Made by a program: the position numbers and the translations under genes
The notes under the pieces: model-generated
The model's database searches: none
What the model was told of the DNA's origin: nothing
The model's input: the letters and a program-made list of their open reading frames with translations, nothing else
In this document: positions 36,464-45,465 of the stretch, in pieces
Layout of the letters: each line of letters begins with the position of its first letter
How positions within the stretch are numbered: position 1 is the first letter of the stretch
NCBI RefSeq assembly: GCF_030381805.1
Contig: NZ_JAUDRH010000020.1
Location: 1-64,000, forward strand
Reading direction: 5' to 3'
Origin: Chlorogloeopsis sp. ULAP01
GTDB lineage: Bacteria; Cyanobacteriota; Cyanobacteriia; Cyanobacteriales; Nostocaceae
DNA length: 64,000 nt

Positions 36464-36492
36464 AAAAAAGCTCAAGCATTAATGCCTGAGCC
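36464..36492 (-). terminator. Rho-independent terminator of the RNA-binding protein gene
   Basis: On the minus strand GCTCAGGCATT and AATGCTTGAGC form a strong stem followed by TTTTTTATA. It lies about 70 bases after the stop codon of the RRM protein gene. Confidence 0.85.
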
Positions 36493-36560
36493 GCTATAAA
36501 ATCCAATTAACTTGCTGGGCTAATAGGTTAGCTTAAACACCTAGATCTATGAAGCAAATC

Positions 36561-36860
36561 TTAGTAGCGATTACGGTAGCTGTTGTTTCCCCGATTACCA
36601 CCAAAGGAACCTCTATCTTCTCTAGGTCTAGCCTTATTTACTTTGAGATCGCGTCCCATCCACTCAGCACCATTAAGAGCTTCAATAGCAGCGTTTTCTT
36701 CAGCATCTGTACCCATTTCTACAAATCCAAAGCCGCGCACACGACCTGTTTCACGATCAACGGGGAGCTGAACACGCTTTACAGAACCATATTCTGCAAA
36801 AACAGCATTTAAATTATCTTCCGTTACTTCATAAGAAAGATTGCCTACATAAACTGACAT
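36561..36860 (-). CDS. RNA-binding protein, cyanobacterial RRM (Rbp) type
   Basis: A 99-residue single-RRM protein. RNP-2 is SVYVGNLSY at the start and RNP-1 is RGFGFVEM near residue 45. The tail (PREDRGSFGGNRGNNSYRNRY) is Gly/Arg/Asn-rich, as in the cyanobacterial Rbp proteins, which are often cold-induced and bind RNA at low temperature or in mRNA localisation. The gene has an untranslated upstream stretch of about 300 bases and a strong terminator downstream, consistent with a single-gene transcript with a long leader. Confidence 0.95.
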   Translation of the reverse strand: MSVYVGNLSYEVTEDNLNAVFAEYGSVKRVQLPVDRETGRVRGFGFVEMGTDAEENAAIEALNGAEWMGRDLKVNKARPREDRGSFGGNRGNNSYRNRY

Positions 36861-37164
36861 AGATTTTCTCCAAAATCATAAGAGTGTAGAGATTTAGATT
36901 TCGGAGAAAAGTCTGTAAATACCAAAAGGAAAAAGCCTGTCAATACTAAAAACAAACGTGGTCGCCGAATTAACTCTCACCTCCCAGTGTGACACAGCGA
37001 GCAAATATGAGGGGAAAAGTTTGAAAAACTGCCACAAAAAGTTACGTTAACAATTGACAGCTAAGTATGGATTATGGCTTGGCTATGAAGCAACATCTCT
37101 GCAAAATTTGCTCCAAACAGGATTGGGGATCTAGTTGTGTTTTAAAATGACTTCTTCACTTGTT
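36861..37164. other. Upstream region of the RRM gene
   Basis: About 300 bases between the ABC ATPase gene and the RRM gene, both on the minus strand. No coding frame is seen. The part next to the RRM gene may be a long 5' leader, which is usual for cold-regulated rbp genes, but I could not identify a promoter or defined structure. Confidence 0.4.
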
Positions 37165-37863
37165 CTATCCAACACTAGCAGCAACAGGTGCATTCGCTAG
37201 CTTGCCGTCTTCCATATACACAATGCGATCGGCAATATCTAAAATCCGGTTATCATGGGTGACTAAAAGAATCGTACAACTTTGCTCTTTTGCCAGTGTT
37301 TGCATTAAGTTTACGACATCTCGTCCTGATTTACTATCCAATGCGGCGGTAGGTTCATCTGCAAGCACTATTTTGGGATGACTTACCAATGCACGGGCGA
37401 TCGCAACCCGTTGTTTTTGCCCTCCTGACAAGTCATCTGGGTAATAATGAAGACGATTCTCCAATCCTACCATCTCCAGCATTTCAGCCGCCTTGGTATA
37501 CATTTCTTGCGGGGAAAGACTATGGTGCAGTTCTAAGCCCATCTTGACGTTTTGTAGTGCTGTCAAACTGCCATGCAAGTTATGAGCTTGGAAGATATAG
37601 CCGTGACTGCGTCTTGCGAGTGTTAATTGTTTGTCATTGGCTCCACAAAGTTCTTTTCCCAATACCCGCAAACTACCTTCTTGAGCAGAGCGCAAACCGC
37701 CCACTAAGGTTAGTAGTGTAGTTTTACCAGAACCAGAAGGCCCTGTCATGATCACAATTTCCCCAGCGTTAATCTCCAGGGTGATACCAAATAGTACTTG
37801 TTTGCGGAGTTGTCCTTTACCAAAATAGTGATTGAGATTTTGGATAGCGATCGCAGGTTCCAT
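37165..37863 (-). CDS. devA: DevA-type ABC transporter ATP-binding protein
   Basis: A 232-residue ATPase that powers the DevBC membrane complex. Walker A is GPSGSGKTT, the signature LSGGQKQRVAIARAL, Walker B IVLADEPTAALDS, and the switch His is in LLVTHDNR. Similarity is to DevA/MacB-type ATPases. Third in the order devB-devC-devA, 46 bases after devC. In Anabaena the homologous set exports heterocyst glycolipids, but several paralogous sets exist, and this one sits beside a TetR regulator, so its substrate may differ. Confidence 0.93.
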   Translation of the reverse strand: MEPAIAIQNLNHYFGKGQLRKQVLFGITLEINAGEIVIMTGPSGSGKTTLLTLVGGLRSAQEGSLRVLGKELCGANDKQLTLARRSHGYIFQAHNLHGSLTALQNVKMGLELHHSLSPQEMYTKAAEMLEMVGLENRLHYYPDDLSGGQKQRVAIARALVSHPKIVLADEPTAALDSKSGRDVVNLMQTLAKEQSCTILLVTHDNRILDIADRIVYMEDGKLANAPVAASVG

Positions 37864-37909
37864 ATTAATTAGTTAATTGTTAATAGTTAATTGCACTGTT
37901 AATCATTTT

Positions 37910-39091
37910 TTAAAACATATCTGCCGGATCGGCTTCTAGAACTTTACGAGTAGCAATAGCTCCAGAAATCATACACATAACTACAGTGAGTAACTGCACG
38001 ATCAATGCTCGCCCTAAAGTCATATATAGTGGCAAATTAGTAGCATTTCTTGTTAAGGTGTATAGCCCCAAAGAAACAGTAAATCCAGGTATAAACCCTA
38101 AAATTGCCATAATAATGGCCTCTTCAAATACCACACTTAATAAGTAACGATTTTGGTAGCCCATCGCTCGGAAAGTAGCATATTCTTTCATATGGGCATT
38201 AACATCGGTGGAAAGAACTTGATAAACAATAATTACTCCCACCATAAACCCCATCGATACACCCAAGCTAAAAATAAAACCGATGGCGGTGTTTGTCTGC
38301 CAATAATGCTTTTCAAAGTTAATAAATTCTTCTTTAGTTAAGACTTGAACATCTTTTTCATTCTGAAGATAACTTTTTAAAGCTGTTTTGACTTGGTTCG
38401 AGTCATAGCCTGGCTCAATTTGAATTAACCCCAAGTTGACGCTAGTTGCTTCTCGCCTGGGAAATAGTCGTAAAAAGTTCTGATCGCTGGTAATCAAGGT
38501 GCCATCAGCAATAAAGGAAGCCCCTACCTGAAATAAGCCGCTAACAGTAATGGTTCGTCGTTCAATTTCGGTAGTAACAGTTTTTCCCGCTTCAATTTGA
38601 GCGATCGCTTCTTGGTAATCTCCCCTAGAACCGCGATCAAATAACACTGTATCCGGTAGCTTGATGGCATTCAATTGGCTATTAACTTCTGGTAAATTCA
38701 AAGCTGGTTTGTCGGGATTTAACCCCATCACCAAAACCATTGTTTCTTTACGGGTTTGGGGATTTTTCCAAGAAACGGTGTTGATGTACATCGGTTGTGC
38801 TGATTTCACACCCGGTACATCCATTGCCTGGAACAGCCGCCGCCGGGTAAATGTAGATAAATAGGCTAAGTTCCGCGCCTGGGGACTAATCAAGACAATA
38901 TCTGCCTCTAGGCTGCTATGCACTCTAGTGTTACTGTTGTACAAAGCATTCTGAAACCCCGTTTGCATAAACATCAGCATATCCGCAAAGGCAATACCCG
39001 ATAGTGCCACTAAAAAACGGCTTCTGTGGCGGCGCAGTTGTAGCCATCCCAGTGGTGTGCGTCGTTGTAGTTGCTGAATAAATGCAATCAC
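37910..39091 (-). CDS. devC: DevC-type ABC transporter permease
   Basis: A 393-residue inner-membrane permease of the DevC/FtsX-MacB class: one N-terminal membrane segment (residues about 20-40), a large periplasmic domain with VKSAQPMYINTVSWKNPQTR, and three C-terminal membrane segments (IGFIFSLGVSMGFMVGVIIV, then EEAIIMAILGFIPGFTVSLG, then LIVQLLTVVMCMISGAIATR). It ends in KVLEADPADMF, the usual DevC tail. It is the middle gene of the exporter operon, 69 bases after devB. Confidence 0.93.
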   Translation of the reverse strand: MIAFIQQLQRRTPLGWLQLRRHRSRFLVALSGIAFADMLMFMQTGFQNALYNSNTRVHSSLEADIVLISPQARNLAYLSTFTRRRLFQAMDVPGVKSAQPMYINTVSWKNPQTRKETMVLVMGLNPDKPALNLPEVNSQLNAIKLPDTVLFDRGSRGDYQEAIAQIEAGKTVTTEIERRTITVSGLFQVGASFIADGTLITSDQNFLRLFPRREATSVNLGLIQIEPGYDSNQVKTALKSYLQNEKDVQVLTKEEFINFEKHYWQTNTAIGFIFSLGVSMGFMVGVIIVYQVLSTDVNAHMKEYATFRAMGYQNRYLLSVVFEEAIIMAILGFIPGFTVSLGLYTLTRNATNLPLYMTLGRALIVQLLTVVMCMISGAIATRKVLEADPADMF

Positions 39092-39160
39092 TGTTGTTTC
39101 GCTCCAAGTTAAAAGTTGAAATGTGATTAATGTCGTCTGTACATAAAGTCAAAAAAGTCT

Positions 39161-40465
39161 TTAAATTTCAATTGCTGCCTGTACTTGCAGATTGGTGAAC
39201 TTGGCAGCTTTCTGACTTGATGCATTGTCTAGTTGAACGTGAACTTCCACAACTCTGGCATCTATATTGCTTGAAGGATCACTGTTGATCACATTCTGTC
39301 GCTGGATCTGCCAGCCAATTCTTTCCACAGTTCCGGATAATTTACCTGGGAGAGAATCGCTATCTATCTGCACTTTTTGCCCTGGACGTACTTTATTGAC
39401 ATCACTTTGGTAAACTTCTACTACCGCATACATCTGCTGGCTTTGCCCAATCTCGACAATACCGTCGTTGGAAACTAATTCACCTGGGCGGGTATATATT
39501 TTGAAAACTTGCCCATCTTGAGGCGATCGCACGTAAGCTTGTTGCAGATTTGCCTGTGCTCTTTTAGTGGCAGCAATGGCTTGATTTACTTCGGCTTGGG
39601 CAGCAGCCACATCTACAGGGCGCACTTCGGCAATCTGATCTAAAGTAGCTTCCCCTTCCTTAATTTGTTGTTGTCGGGATGCTTGGATACGCTCTAAGTT
39701 GGCTTTCGCCTCGCTTAACTGTTGCTGTCGGGATGTTTGAATACGTCTGAGGTTGGCTTTTGCTTGATTTACCTGTTGCTGTGTAGTTTGCCAAACTAAA
39801 CGCTTGCTATCCCGTGATGATGCTGAAATCGCTCCTTCTTGATACAGGGTTTGATGGCGTTGGTATTCTGCTTGGGCGTTATCTAGTTCTGCTTGCAACT
39901 GAGCAATAGTTGCTTTTTGCGCCTCTATTTCCGTGTCTTTTTCTGCCTGGAGGCGAGCAATAGTGGCTTTTTGGGCTGCTATTTCCGTGCCTCGTTCTAC
40001 TTGCAGGCGGGCAATCCCGGCTTTTTGGGCTTGAATTTCACCCTGCTTGGCACCAGCTTCAACCTTTTGCAGATTTGCCTGTGCTACTTGCACCGCTTCT
40101 TTGGCTTCATCTAGGGCTGAGGAGAGGCGATCACGATTGTCTAAAATTGCAACTACTTGCCCTGCCTTCACCGTATCTCCTTCTTTTACCAGTAGCTGCT
40201 CCACTCGATTCCCTTCGGCTGAGGTAGGTGCAGACAGTTTAATCACCTCTCCCTTTGGCTCAAGTCGCCCCAAGGCTGTCACGGTTTTGATTTGTGGTAG
40301 TTGAACTAACTGTTGTTGCGCCTTCAGTTCAGCACTGCGAGACTGCTTTACTGTATACACACCAATTCCTACTGCACTCAAAACTGCAATTGTTGCGATC
40401 GCTATCGAGGGGCGAAAAATTGATTTTGGGGAAAAGGAACCTTCTAACTTGGAGTGTTGCAGCAT
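39161..40465 (-). CDS. devB: DevB-type HlyD-family membrane fusion protein
   Basis: A 434-residue periplasmic adaptor joining the DevC permease to an outer-membrane TolC-like channel. It has an N-terminal membrane anchor (IAIATIAVLSAVGIGVYTV), a lipoyl half-motif (ALGRLEPKGEVIKLSAP), a long alpha-helical hairpin from about residue 110 to 300 made of near-repeats (for example AQKATIARLQAEKDTEIEAQ), and a second lipoyl half with VRSPQDGQVFKIYTRPGELV. The hairpin repeats are almost identical, so this part may vary in length between strains. First gene of the operon, divergent from the TetR gene, with inverted repeats in the shared region. Confidence 0.93.
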   Translation of the reverse strand: MLQHSKLEGSFSPKSIFRPSIAIATIAVLSAVGIGVYTVKQSRSAELKAQQQLVQLPQIKTVTALGRLEPKGEVIKLSAPTSAEGNRVEQLLVKEGDTVKAGQVVAILDNRDRLSSALDEAKEAVQVAQANLQKVEAGAKQGEIQAQKAGIARLQVERGTEIAAQKATIARLQAEKDTEIEAQKATIAQLQAELDNAQAEYQRHQTLYQEGAISASSRDSKRLVWQTTQQQVNQAKANLRRIQTSRQQQLSEAKANLERIQASRQQQIKEGEATLDQIAEVRPVDVAAAQAEVNQAIAATKRAQANLQQAYVRSPQDGQVFKIYTRPGELVSNDGIVEIGQSQQMYAVVEVYQSDVNKVRPGQKVQIDSDSLPGKLSGTVERIGWQIQRQNVINSDPSSNIDARVVEVHVQLDNASSQKAAKFTNLQVQAAIEI

Positions 40466-40482
40466 GGCATCCCTCAGCTATT

Positions 40483-40579
40483 AAACTAAACTGTTTAGTT
40501 TTATAATAATACTAGACTAAACCGACTAGTTTAGTTTGACAAGTACTACAATAGAAAAAACTAGACCATACAGTTTAGT
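40483..40579. promoter_or_regulatory. Cluster of inverted repeats, probable TetR operator of the dev operon
   Basis: Three related dyads built from ACTAAAC/GTTTAGT half-sites lie just upstream of devB: 40483-40501 (AAACTAAAC, T, GTTTAGTTT), 40516-40535 (ACTAAAC, 6-base gap, GTTTAGT) and 40560-40579 (ACTAGAC, 6-base gap, GTTTAGT). Their palindromic form and their place between devB and a TetR gene fit operators of that regulator. Confidence 0.7.
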
Positions 40580-40604
40580 TCGTTCCTTGCAGTTTTCTTA
40601 GCCC

Positions 40605-40647
40605 GACACGGTGCACGATATATCACGATATATATCGTGTCCGTGTC
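40605..40647. repeat. Long imperfect palindrome with ATCG-rich centre
   Basis: GACACGG at 40605-40611 pairs with CCGTGTC at 40641-40647. Between them CACGATATAT and ATATATCGTG also pair. No T-run follows. It lies in the devB-tetR intergenic region but away from the TAAAC dyads. Confidence 0.7.
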
Positions 40648-40868
40648 TCTCCCTAATAGTGAACAAGGAAGGAGCAGGGGGGATGAACAGACAAGGGGAA
40701 TAATTAATGACTAATAACCAATGACGACCTTAATAAGTTAACTTTATTAGTGCCGACCTTCTAAATATAAGTTTTGCGTAAATCCTACGGTTTTCTCTAA
40801 ATCATCTGGGATATTAAACAGTGTGTGGAGTGTGCTAAAGGTTGGTAAGTAGCAGGAAACAGTAAAAA

Positions 40869-41486
40869 ATGGTACGTGCAAAAACAACTGATATAGAACG
40901 TGAGAGTTCGGTTGAGAAAGTTGAACAAATTCTCCAAGGAGCGATGCAGGAATTTTTAACGCATGGCTTTGCTGGTACAAGTATGGATAGGGTAGCAGCA
41001 ACAGCTGGTGTTTCTAAAGCTACTGTTTACAGCCACTTTACAGATAAAGAAGGACTATTTAAGGCTTTAATTGAGCGGCTAGCACGTAAAAAATTTCATT
41101 CTATCTTTGGTAATGAACCCTTAGAAGGAGAGCCATCTCAGGTACTGCGCCAAGTAGGAAGCAAAGCTTTAGAGCAGATGCGCGAGGATCAAGAGCATTG
41201 TGCATTGATGCGCGTGCTAATTGGAGAATCGGCTCGTTTTCCAGAGTTAGCGAAAGTTTGCGTTCGTGCCATGATAAAGCCGATATTTGAGACTTTGAGT
41301 CAATATCTAGCTTCTCATCCGGAACTTAAAATTGCCGATCCAGAGGCTGTCGCGAGAATTTTGGTTGGATCGTTAGTTCATTTCCATATTACTCAGGACG
41401 TGTTGCACGGCAAAGACATCATATCGATGGAAGGCGATCGCATCCTTGATACTATAATTGACTTGATTATGAAATCTGCTCGATAA
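40869..41486 (+). CDS. TetR/AcrR family transcriptional regulator
   Basis: A 205-residue repressor-type protein. The N-terminal helix-turn-helix (about residues 20-65) reads GTSMDRVAATAGVSKATVYS and HFTDKEGLFKALI, the canonical TetR signature. The C-terminal half is an all-helical ligand domain. Its ATG at 40869 is about 400 bases from devB on the other strand. Dyads in that gap suggest it controls the exporter and perhaps itself. The last 20 bases overlap the convergent HD gene. Confidence 0.93.
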   Translation: MVRAKTTDIERESSVEKVEQILQGAMQEFLTHGFAGTSMDRVAATAGVSKATVYSHFTDKEGLFKALIERLARKKFHSIFGNEPLEGEPSQVLRQVGSKALEQMREDQEHCALMRVLIGESARFPELAKVCVRAMIKPIFETLSQYLASHPELKIADPEAVARILVGSLVHFHITQDVLHGKDIISMEGDRILDTIIDLIMKSAR

Positions 41487-42123
41487 ACTGAATTTCTACT
41501 TCCAGGTTGTGACGAGCGGAAGATTCAGAATTTGCGAACATCAAATCTGTAAAGTAAATCCGATGCCGTTGCAGAAATTGTTGCAAAACCTTCTTTCTAC
41601 CTGCCAGATATATTGCATCTGGTAACCAAGCATATTCTTGACGAATTGCCAGGGCGTATTGATTATACTTTAATGGGTGAGTACCTAAAATCGCTAAATC
41701 CGCATCCAGCAATATCTGAGTATCAAAATCATCTGATTCGGCTTGATGATGTTTGGTATGCAAAATCAGGGTAGAGACTTTGGTAATTGTAGGAGGGGAA
41801 ATAGTAAGTGATTTTAAGACTTCAACAGCATAAATAGTACTGTTCTGTTCATTGTTTTTTGCTTGAGCATCATAAATAACATCATGAAACCAGGCAGCAA
41901 ATTGAACTGCTGGCAAATCTTGAGCCTGGTTTTGTAAAGTTTGTATCGTATTTAGTACATGATGGATGTGTTCTAGGGTGTGATAATAACGACCTTGACT
42001 TGAGTAGGCTGTAACTAGATGAGTAAAAGCTTTTTCGGCAGTAGCTTGCTCTACTCCAAAAGATAGGAGTAGATGCCACCAATTCTCAAATAATTTCTCT
42101 ATGATTTGATTTTGAGGCTCCAA
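41467..42123 (-). CDS. HD-domain phosphohydrolase-like protein
   Basis: A 218-residue cytosolic protein of the predicted metal-dependent HD superfamily. The first His is in RYYHTLEHI, HD is in AAWFHDVIYD, a further His lies in ILHTKHH, and the Asp in LLDADLAILG. All metal-ligand positions appear kept. The substrate is unknown; relatives hydrolyse phosphate esters. Convergent with tetR, overlapping by 20 bases at the 3' ends. Confidence 0.88.
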   Translation of the reverse strand: MEPQNQIIEKLFENWWHLLLSFGVEQATAEKAFTHLVTAYSSQGRYYHTLEHIHHVLNTIQTLQNQAQDLPAVQFAAWFHDVIYDAQAKNNEQNSTIYAVEVLKSLTISPPTITKVSTLILHTKHHQAESDDFDTQILLDADLAILGTHPLKYNQYALAIRQEYAWLPDAIYLAGRKKVLQQFLQRHRIYFTDLMFANSESSARHNLEVEIQFIEQIS

Positions 42124-42274
42124 AGCAAAATAATTTCTGTTGAACTAAAGAACATTCCCATTATGTAGCAATACGGTTTAGTTAAAGGTAGCCGACACCT
42201 CAAAAGGAACGTCTACACAGACAAAACCTGCCTTTATTATGTATTTTGTTGTTAAGGCAACAGCACAGACTTGA

Positions 42275-42463
42275 TTAGCATTGTAGTGTCTGAATGAAAT
42301 TGATGCCTCCAAAAATTAGGGACATGAGTGCAGTAGCAAAGAATACTCCTCCGACAACGGTTAGAATTTGTTTCACAAATTTGGCAGTTGCGATGAGACT
42401 TTTCTTAAGTAAAATTGAGTTAAGTAAACCTAATCTCCTAACTGCCCAATCAAGAAAAGGCTA
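42275..42463 (-). other. Possible short membrane-peptide frame (remnant)
   Basis: A minus-strand frame reads LLKKSLIATAKFVKQILTVV then GGVFFATALMSLIFGGINFI and ends at a TAA at 42275. It looks like one transmembrane helix, but no ATG/GTG start with a ribosome-binding site gives a sensible protein; a GTG would give about 32 residues. It may be the tail of a lost gene. Confidence 0.3.
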
Positions 42464-42470
42464 TACTTAC

Positions 42471-43139
42471 CTAACAACTATAATGATGGCAAGTTCCGTA
42501 AAAAGGATCGATAGGTTTTACTGGCTCAGAGGCAGGGTTATAAGAAGGGGTAGGAGTATTATCTATATAGTGATAGTCTCGTTTATGATCTTGTGGACTG
42601 CTGCTACTACCATTAGATAAAAATAATCTTAATAGAAACAATGATGCTTCTAATTGCTTTTTTCTGAGTGCTTGCTGCTGTTGGATATAAGCTTGTTTTT
42701 GTTCTGGAGAGAGGCTGTTAAAGTACTGTCTTCTTCTTTCTACTTCTTCAATTTGTCTTTGTGTTGCAAGTCTACGAGCAGCTGCATATTCTTCTTGTCT
42801 TCTTTTTCTTTCTTGTTCACGAGCTTGACGTTCCTGCAATCTTTGCTCACGTTCCCGTTGTTGCATCTCTAATCTTATTTTTCTTTCCCGCGCTCTTTGT
42901 TCTTGCTCTGTTCTTAATCTTTCCCGTCTTTCCATTCTGTCATTTGTTCTGTCTATTGTATCAACGGTCTTGAGAATTTCATCGAATAATCCTGCAACAA
43001 TGATCTCTTGCGAGTTTGCTTGATGGTCTAATCTTTGATTTGATGGTAATCCATTCTGGTATTTCGATGCTGCGAAAACTGGGTTTGCATTGGCGATAAC
43101 AATCAGTAAAAACCCAATTTTAGGGAATACTTTATTCAT
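42471..43139 (-). CDS. Hypothetical exported coiled-coil protein
   Basis: A 222-residue secreted or periplasmic protein (ATG at 43139; an upstream ATG 19 codons earlier is less likely). Signal peptide: MNKVFPKIGFLLIVIANANP, ending near VFAA. Residues about 60-150 are a long highly charged helix rich in Arg, Glu and Gln (for example RMERRERLRTEQEQRARER and LQERQAREQERKRRQEEYAA), likely a coiled coil. The C terminus has a Cys/His tail (FYGTCHHYSC). No family is recognised; a structural or envelope role is possible. Confidence 0.65.
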   Translation of the reverse strand: MNKVFPKIGFLLIVIANANPVFAASKYQNGLPSNQRLDHQANSQEIIVAGLFDEILKTVDTIDRTNDRMERRERLRTEQEQRARERKIRLEMQQREREQRLQERQAREQERKRRQEEYAAARRLATQRQIEEVERRRQYFNSLSPEQKQAYIQQQQALRKKQLEASLFLLRLFLSNGSSSSPQDHKRDYHYIDNTPTPSYNPASEPVKPIDPFYGTCHHYSC

Positions 43140-43196
43140 AATTTTCAAACGAGTCAACGAAGAGTTGGAGTTTTTAGTGTTCTGATTAATCAGCAT

Positions 43197-43512
43197 GACT
43201 ATAATTTGGGTAGATAGAATTAGAGAAGGAAACTAACAGTAGCAAGCTTGTGATATTACTTCCTTGTGGCTGATAGTTTATATACGTACTCAATTCTCTA
43301 CGTACTGCAAAAGACTAAAAGAATTTTAGAGGATAATGCGTAGAAACTAAAGTGCCAGCTTGGCTGGATTATAGTTCAAATCGATGCTCTCAGGAATATG
43401 GCGCACTCAAATTCTACGTGGGTTTGGAGCAACTGTGATTTTCTTTTTCCAGACAGGCAGTAGTACTAAAAAGCAAACTCCAGTCACCAAGGCTTTTTGT
43501 AGCAATAATTCC
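43197..43512. other. Intergenic region before the lectin-like remnant
   Basis: No gene is supported. The area near 43380-43500 has frames broken by stops and may carry the lost 5' part of the following remnant. Confidence 0.4.
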
Positions 43513-43782
43513 CGATAGCCTAAGTCATAAATGGCATACCAATTGGATTGCCTCTGAGCCTTACTTACAAGAAGGAATCAATGTTATTCAGTATGACAAA
43601 GGAAATAACGATAACTCTAAATGGAAGTTGGAAGATGCAGGTGATGGCTATTTCTACATCATCGGCAAACAAAGTGGTAAGGTTCTACAGGTAAATGGTG
43701 GCAACAAGGATAACAGTGCAAATGTCGATCAATGGACAAAAAAACGTTGATCGACACAAATGGAAATTTGAGGCTGTGTAGT
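43513..43782 (+). pseudogene. Remnant of a ricin-B-type (beta-trefoil) lectin-like gene
   Basis: The plus strand reads HKWHTNWIASEPYLQEGINV, IQYDKGNNDNSKWKLEDAG, FYIIGKQSGKVLQVNGGN and NSANVDQWTK, the repeating pattern of ricin-B-type lectin domains. After an A-tract near 43737-43744 the frame ends at TGA. In the next frame NVDRHKWKFEAV continues to a TAG at 43780-43782, so one extra A explains the break. No start codon with an intact N terminus is found. It is a decayed domain, or the A-tract is a sequencing error on top of truncation. Confidence 0.7.
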
Positions 43783-43996
43783 TAAACCCTTTACCGCTTT
43801 GTGAACTTTGCTCGACTCCTGAATTTTCAGGAGTCGGTTTTTCTGTCGATTTCCACTCCAAGCGATCGCTACTCCAACAGAGTAAGGTGGGCAGGTAGTT
43901 AATGCTAACTCTGGCTTTTCTGTTTCATGGGGTATAGCAGTTAGCTTCAACAATTTTGTAGAAGCTAAGGTTTCTTTAGTTTAGAGTGGCTCACTG

Positions 43997-44311
43997 CTAC
44001 TTGTGCTGGTGTAATTGCTCTATTATGTAAGCTTCTAGTTCTTGCCTTTCTCGGTTACTTGCCTTTCGTTGGTAACTCCTGCCTGTTTCTTGAATAAACT
44101 TACGTTTCTCACTTTGAGAAGAATTGAGTTTAGTTCCCCCTTGCTTCAAGTTTTTGTGTAATTCCTCCCACGTTTTTTCACCCACACTTTCGCCAAGTTT
44201 TACCAGTGCTTGAGGTAGTAATTTTCTAGCCTCTGTTTGAAAATCCTCCTCTGTCTCTAGAGAACTGAAATCTACATTGCTGAAGTCTAAATTGATTTCA
44301 AACTTATTCAT
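43997..44311 (-). CDS. Hypothetical protein
   Basis: A 104-residue soluble, charged, mostly helical protein (MNKFEINLDFSNVDFSSLET, then KWEELHK-like text TWEELHKNLKQGG and KRKFIQETGRSYQRKASNRE). No recognised motif or family. An AT-rich gap of about 480 bases lies upstream. Coding probability is judged from length and composition only. Confidence 0.5.
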   Translation of the reverse strand: MNKFEINLDFSNVDFSSLETEEDFQTEARKLLPQALVKLGESVGEKTWEELHKNLKQGGTKLNSSQSEKRKFIQETGRSYQRKASNRERQELEAYIIEQLHQHK

Positions 44312-44797
44312 TAAATTATATTTGCTCCATTGACAACTAATGCAGTAGATACACTCTACAGTCTTTTAAATACTGACTATTACATAATAATTTTAATAAT
44401 ATTTCACTCTGTACCTATTTATATTTGAAGATTTTTATGAGATAATCACAAGTTTAAAATTATATTTTTTAATTGTCAATTTATAATGATGTCAAGCTAG
44501 GATTTATTAGCTTTATAAGCTTTAAAGTTTAAATTAATCATATTGCGATCGCCTAAATTCAAATTAACAAACTAGATTATTTAAACTAGATACAAAAATA
44601 TCAGAAGCTCAATTATACTGGTGGGAAAAGCCTGTAATCTAGCTGGCATGAATTTAATTGAGTTTCAACGGGAACCTGCTAGTCACAAATTTTGCGTAAA
44701 TCTATGATGTTGAAGATTTGAAAGCGGTAGTGAAAATTCTTAGAAGATTGGGTGATTTGTGATTGTAGTTGGCAACACTTCCCTAACAGCTTCACCC
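44312..44797. other. AT-rich intergenic region, no gene seen
   Basis: About 490 bases with frequent stops in all frames, one GCGATCGC at about 44544-44551, and no notable repeat or hairpin. Confidence 0.5.
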
Positions 44798-45433
44798 CTA
44801 ATTCCCTCTTACTTTTTCCCTCACCCACTGTCGCACCGCTCGCAGAATTGCTAGTCTCCCACCTATCCGATGTTCCTCAATTAATTGCGGTAGTTCTTTA
44901 ATTGGTAAATTAGGAAACACTAAGCTTGTTTCTGCCTCAATATATTCACTCTCTTGGAGATGATATATTTTCAATTCCCCAACATCGTAACACCATAATT
45001 CCGGTACTCCCAAACGTGCATAAATCGGAAAGCGGTTTAGAGACTTGCTGGTAACATCTATTTCCAGTGCTAAATCAGGCGGTGGATCTTGTGTCAAATT
45101 TACATCCAGCCTACCTCGAACCGCGTCAACATTCTGGAAATAAAAGCAGTTATCAGGCTCTAAGCCTGCCATCCGGCTTTCTCGTTTCCAAGTGGTAGAA
45201 CCATAGCTTTCGTAGTCCCGTTCAAGTTCTTGGGCAATATCTTTAGTTAAGTCGCTAATTACTTCTTTGTAATATTCATGTTCAGGCAGAGGCGTCATAA
45301 TTTCCAAAGTTCCGTTATCGTAAGCAATCCTTGCAGCACGATGCTCTCCCAAATCTTTGAGGAGATTTTCAAACTGTTCCCAACTGATGTTGTAAAGTAG
45401 AACGCGATCGGCACGCCTGCTAGCGATTGTCAT
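44798..45433 (-). CDS. Uma2 family (DUF820) endonuclease-like protein
   Basis: A 211-residue member of the Uma2 family, very abundant in cyanobacteria, with a PD-(D/E)XK-like nuclease fold. Signature text: RIAYDNGTLEIMTPLPEHEY at residues about 35-54, PPPDLALEIDVTSKSLNR with the catalytic-type Asp/Glu, and FPIYARLGVPELWCYD. The biological role of the family is unsettled. The following gene is a PCP_red-type small protein, 32 bases upstream in coordinate terms on the same strand. Confidence 0.93.
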   Translation of the reverse strand: MTIASRRADRVLLYNISWEQFENLLKDLGEHRAARIAYDNGTLEIMTPLPEHEYYKEVISDLTKDIAQELERDYESYGSTTWKRESRMAGLEPDNCFYFQNVDAVRGRLDVNLTQDPPPDLALEIDVTSKSLNRFPIYARLGVPELWCYDVGELKIYHLQESEYIEAETSLVFPNLPIKELPQLIEEHRIGGRLAILRAVRQWVREKVRGN

Positions 45434-45465
45434 AAAAACGGCTCCTGCGGTTATCTCCCATCAAA

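Noticed and set aside
37165..40465. Heterocyst glycolipid exporter assignment for devBCA
   Set aside because: Similarity supports the DevBCA class, but the divergent TetR gene with operator-like dyads suggests a different paralogue; I do not claim the heterocyst role.
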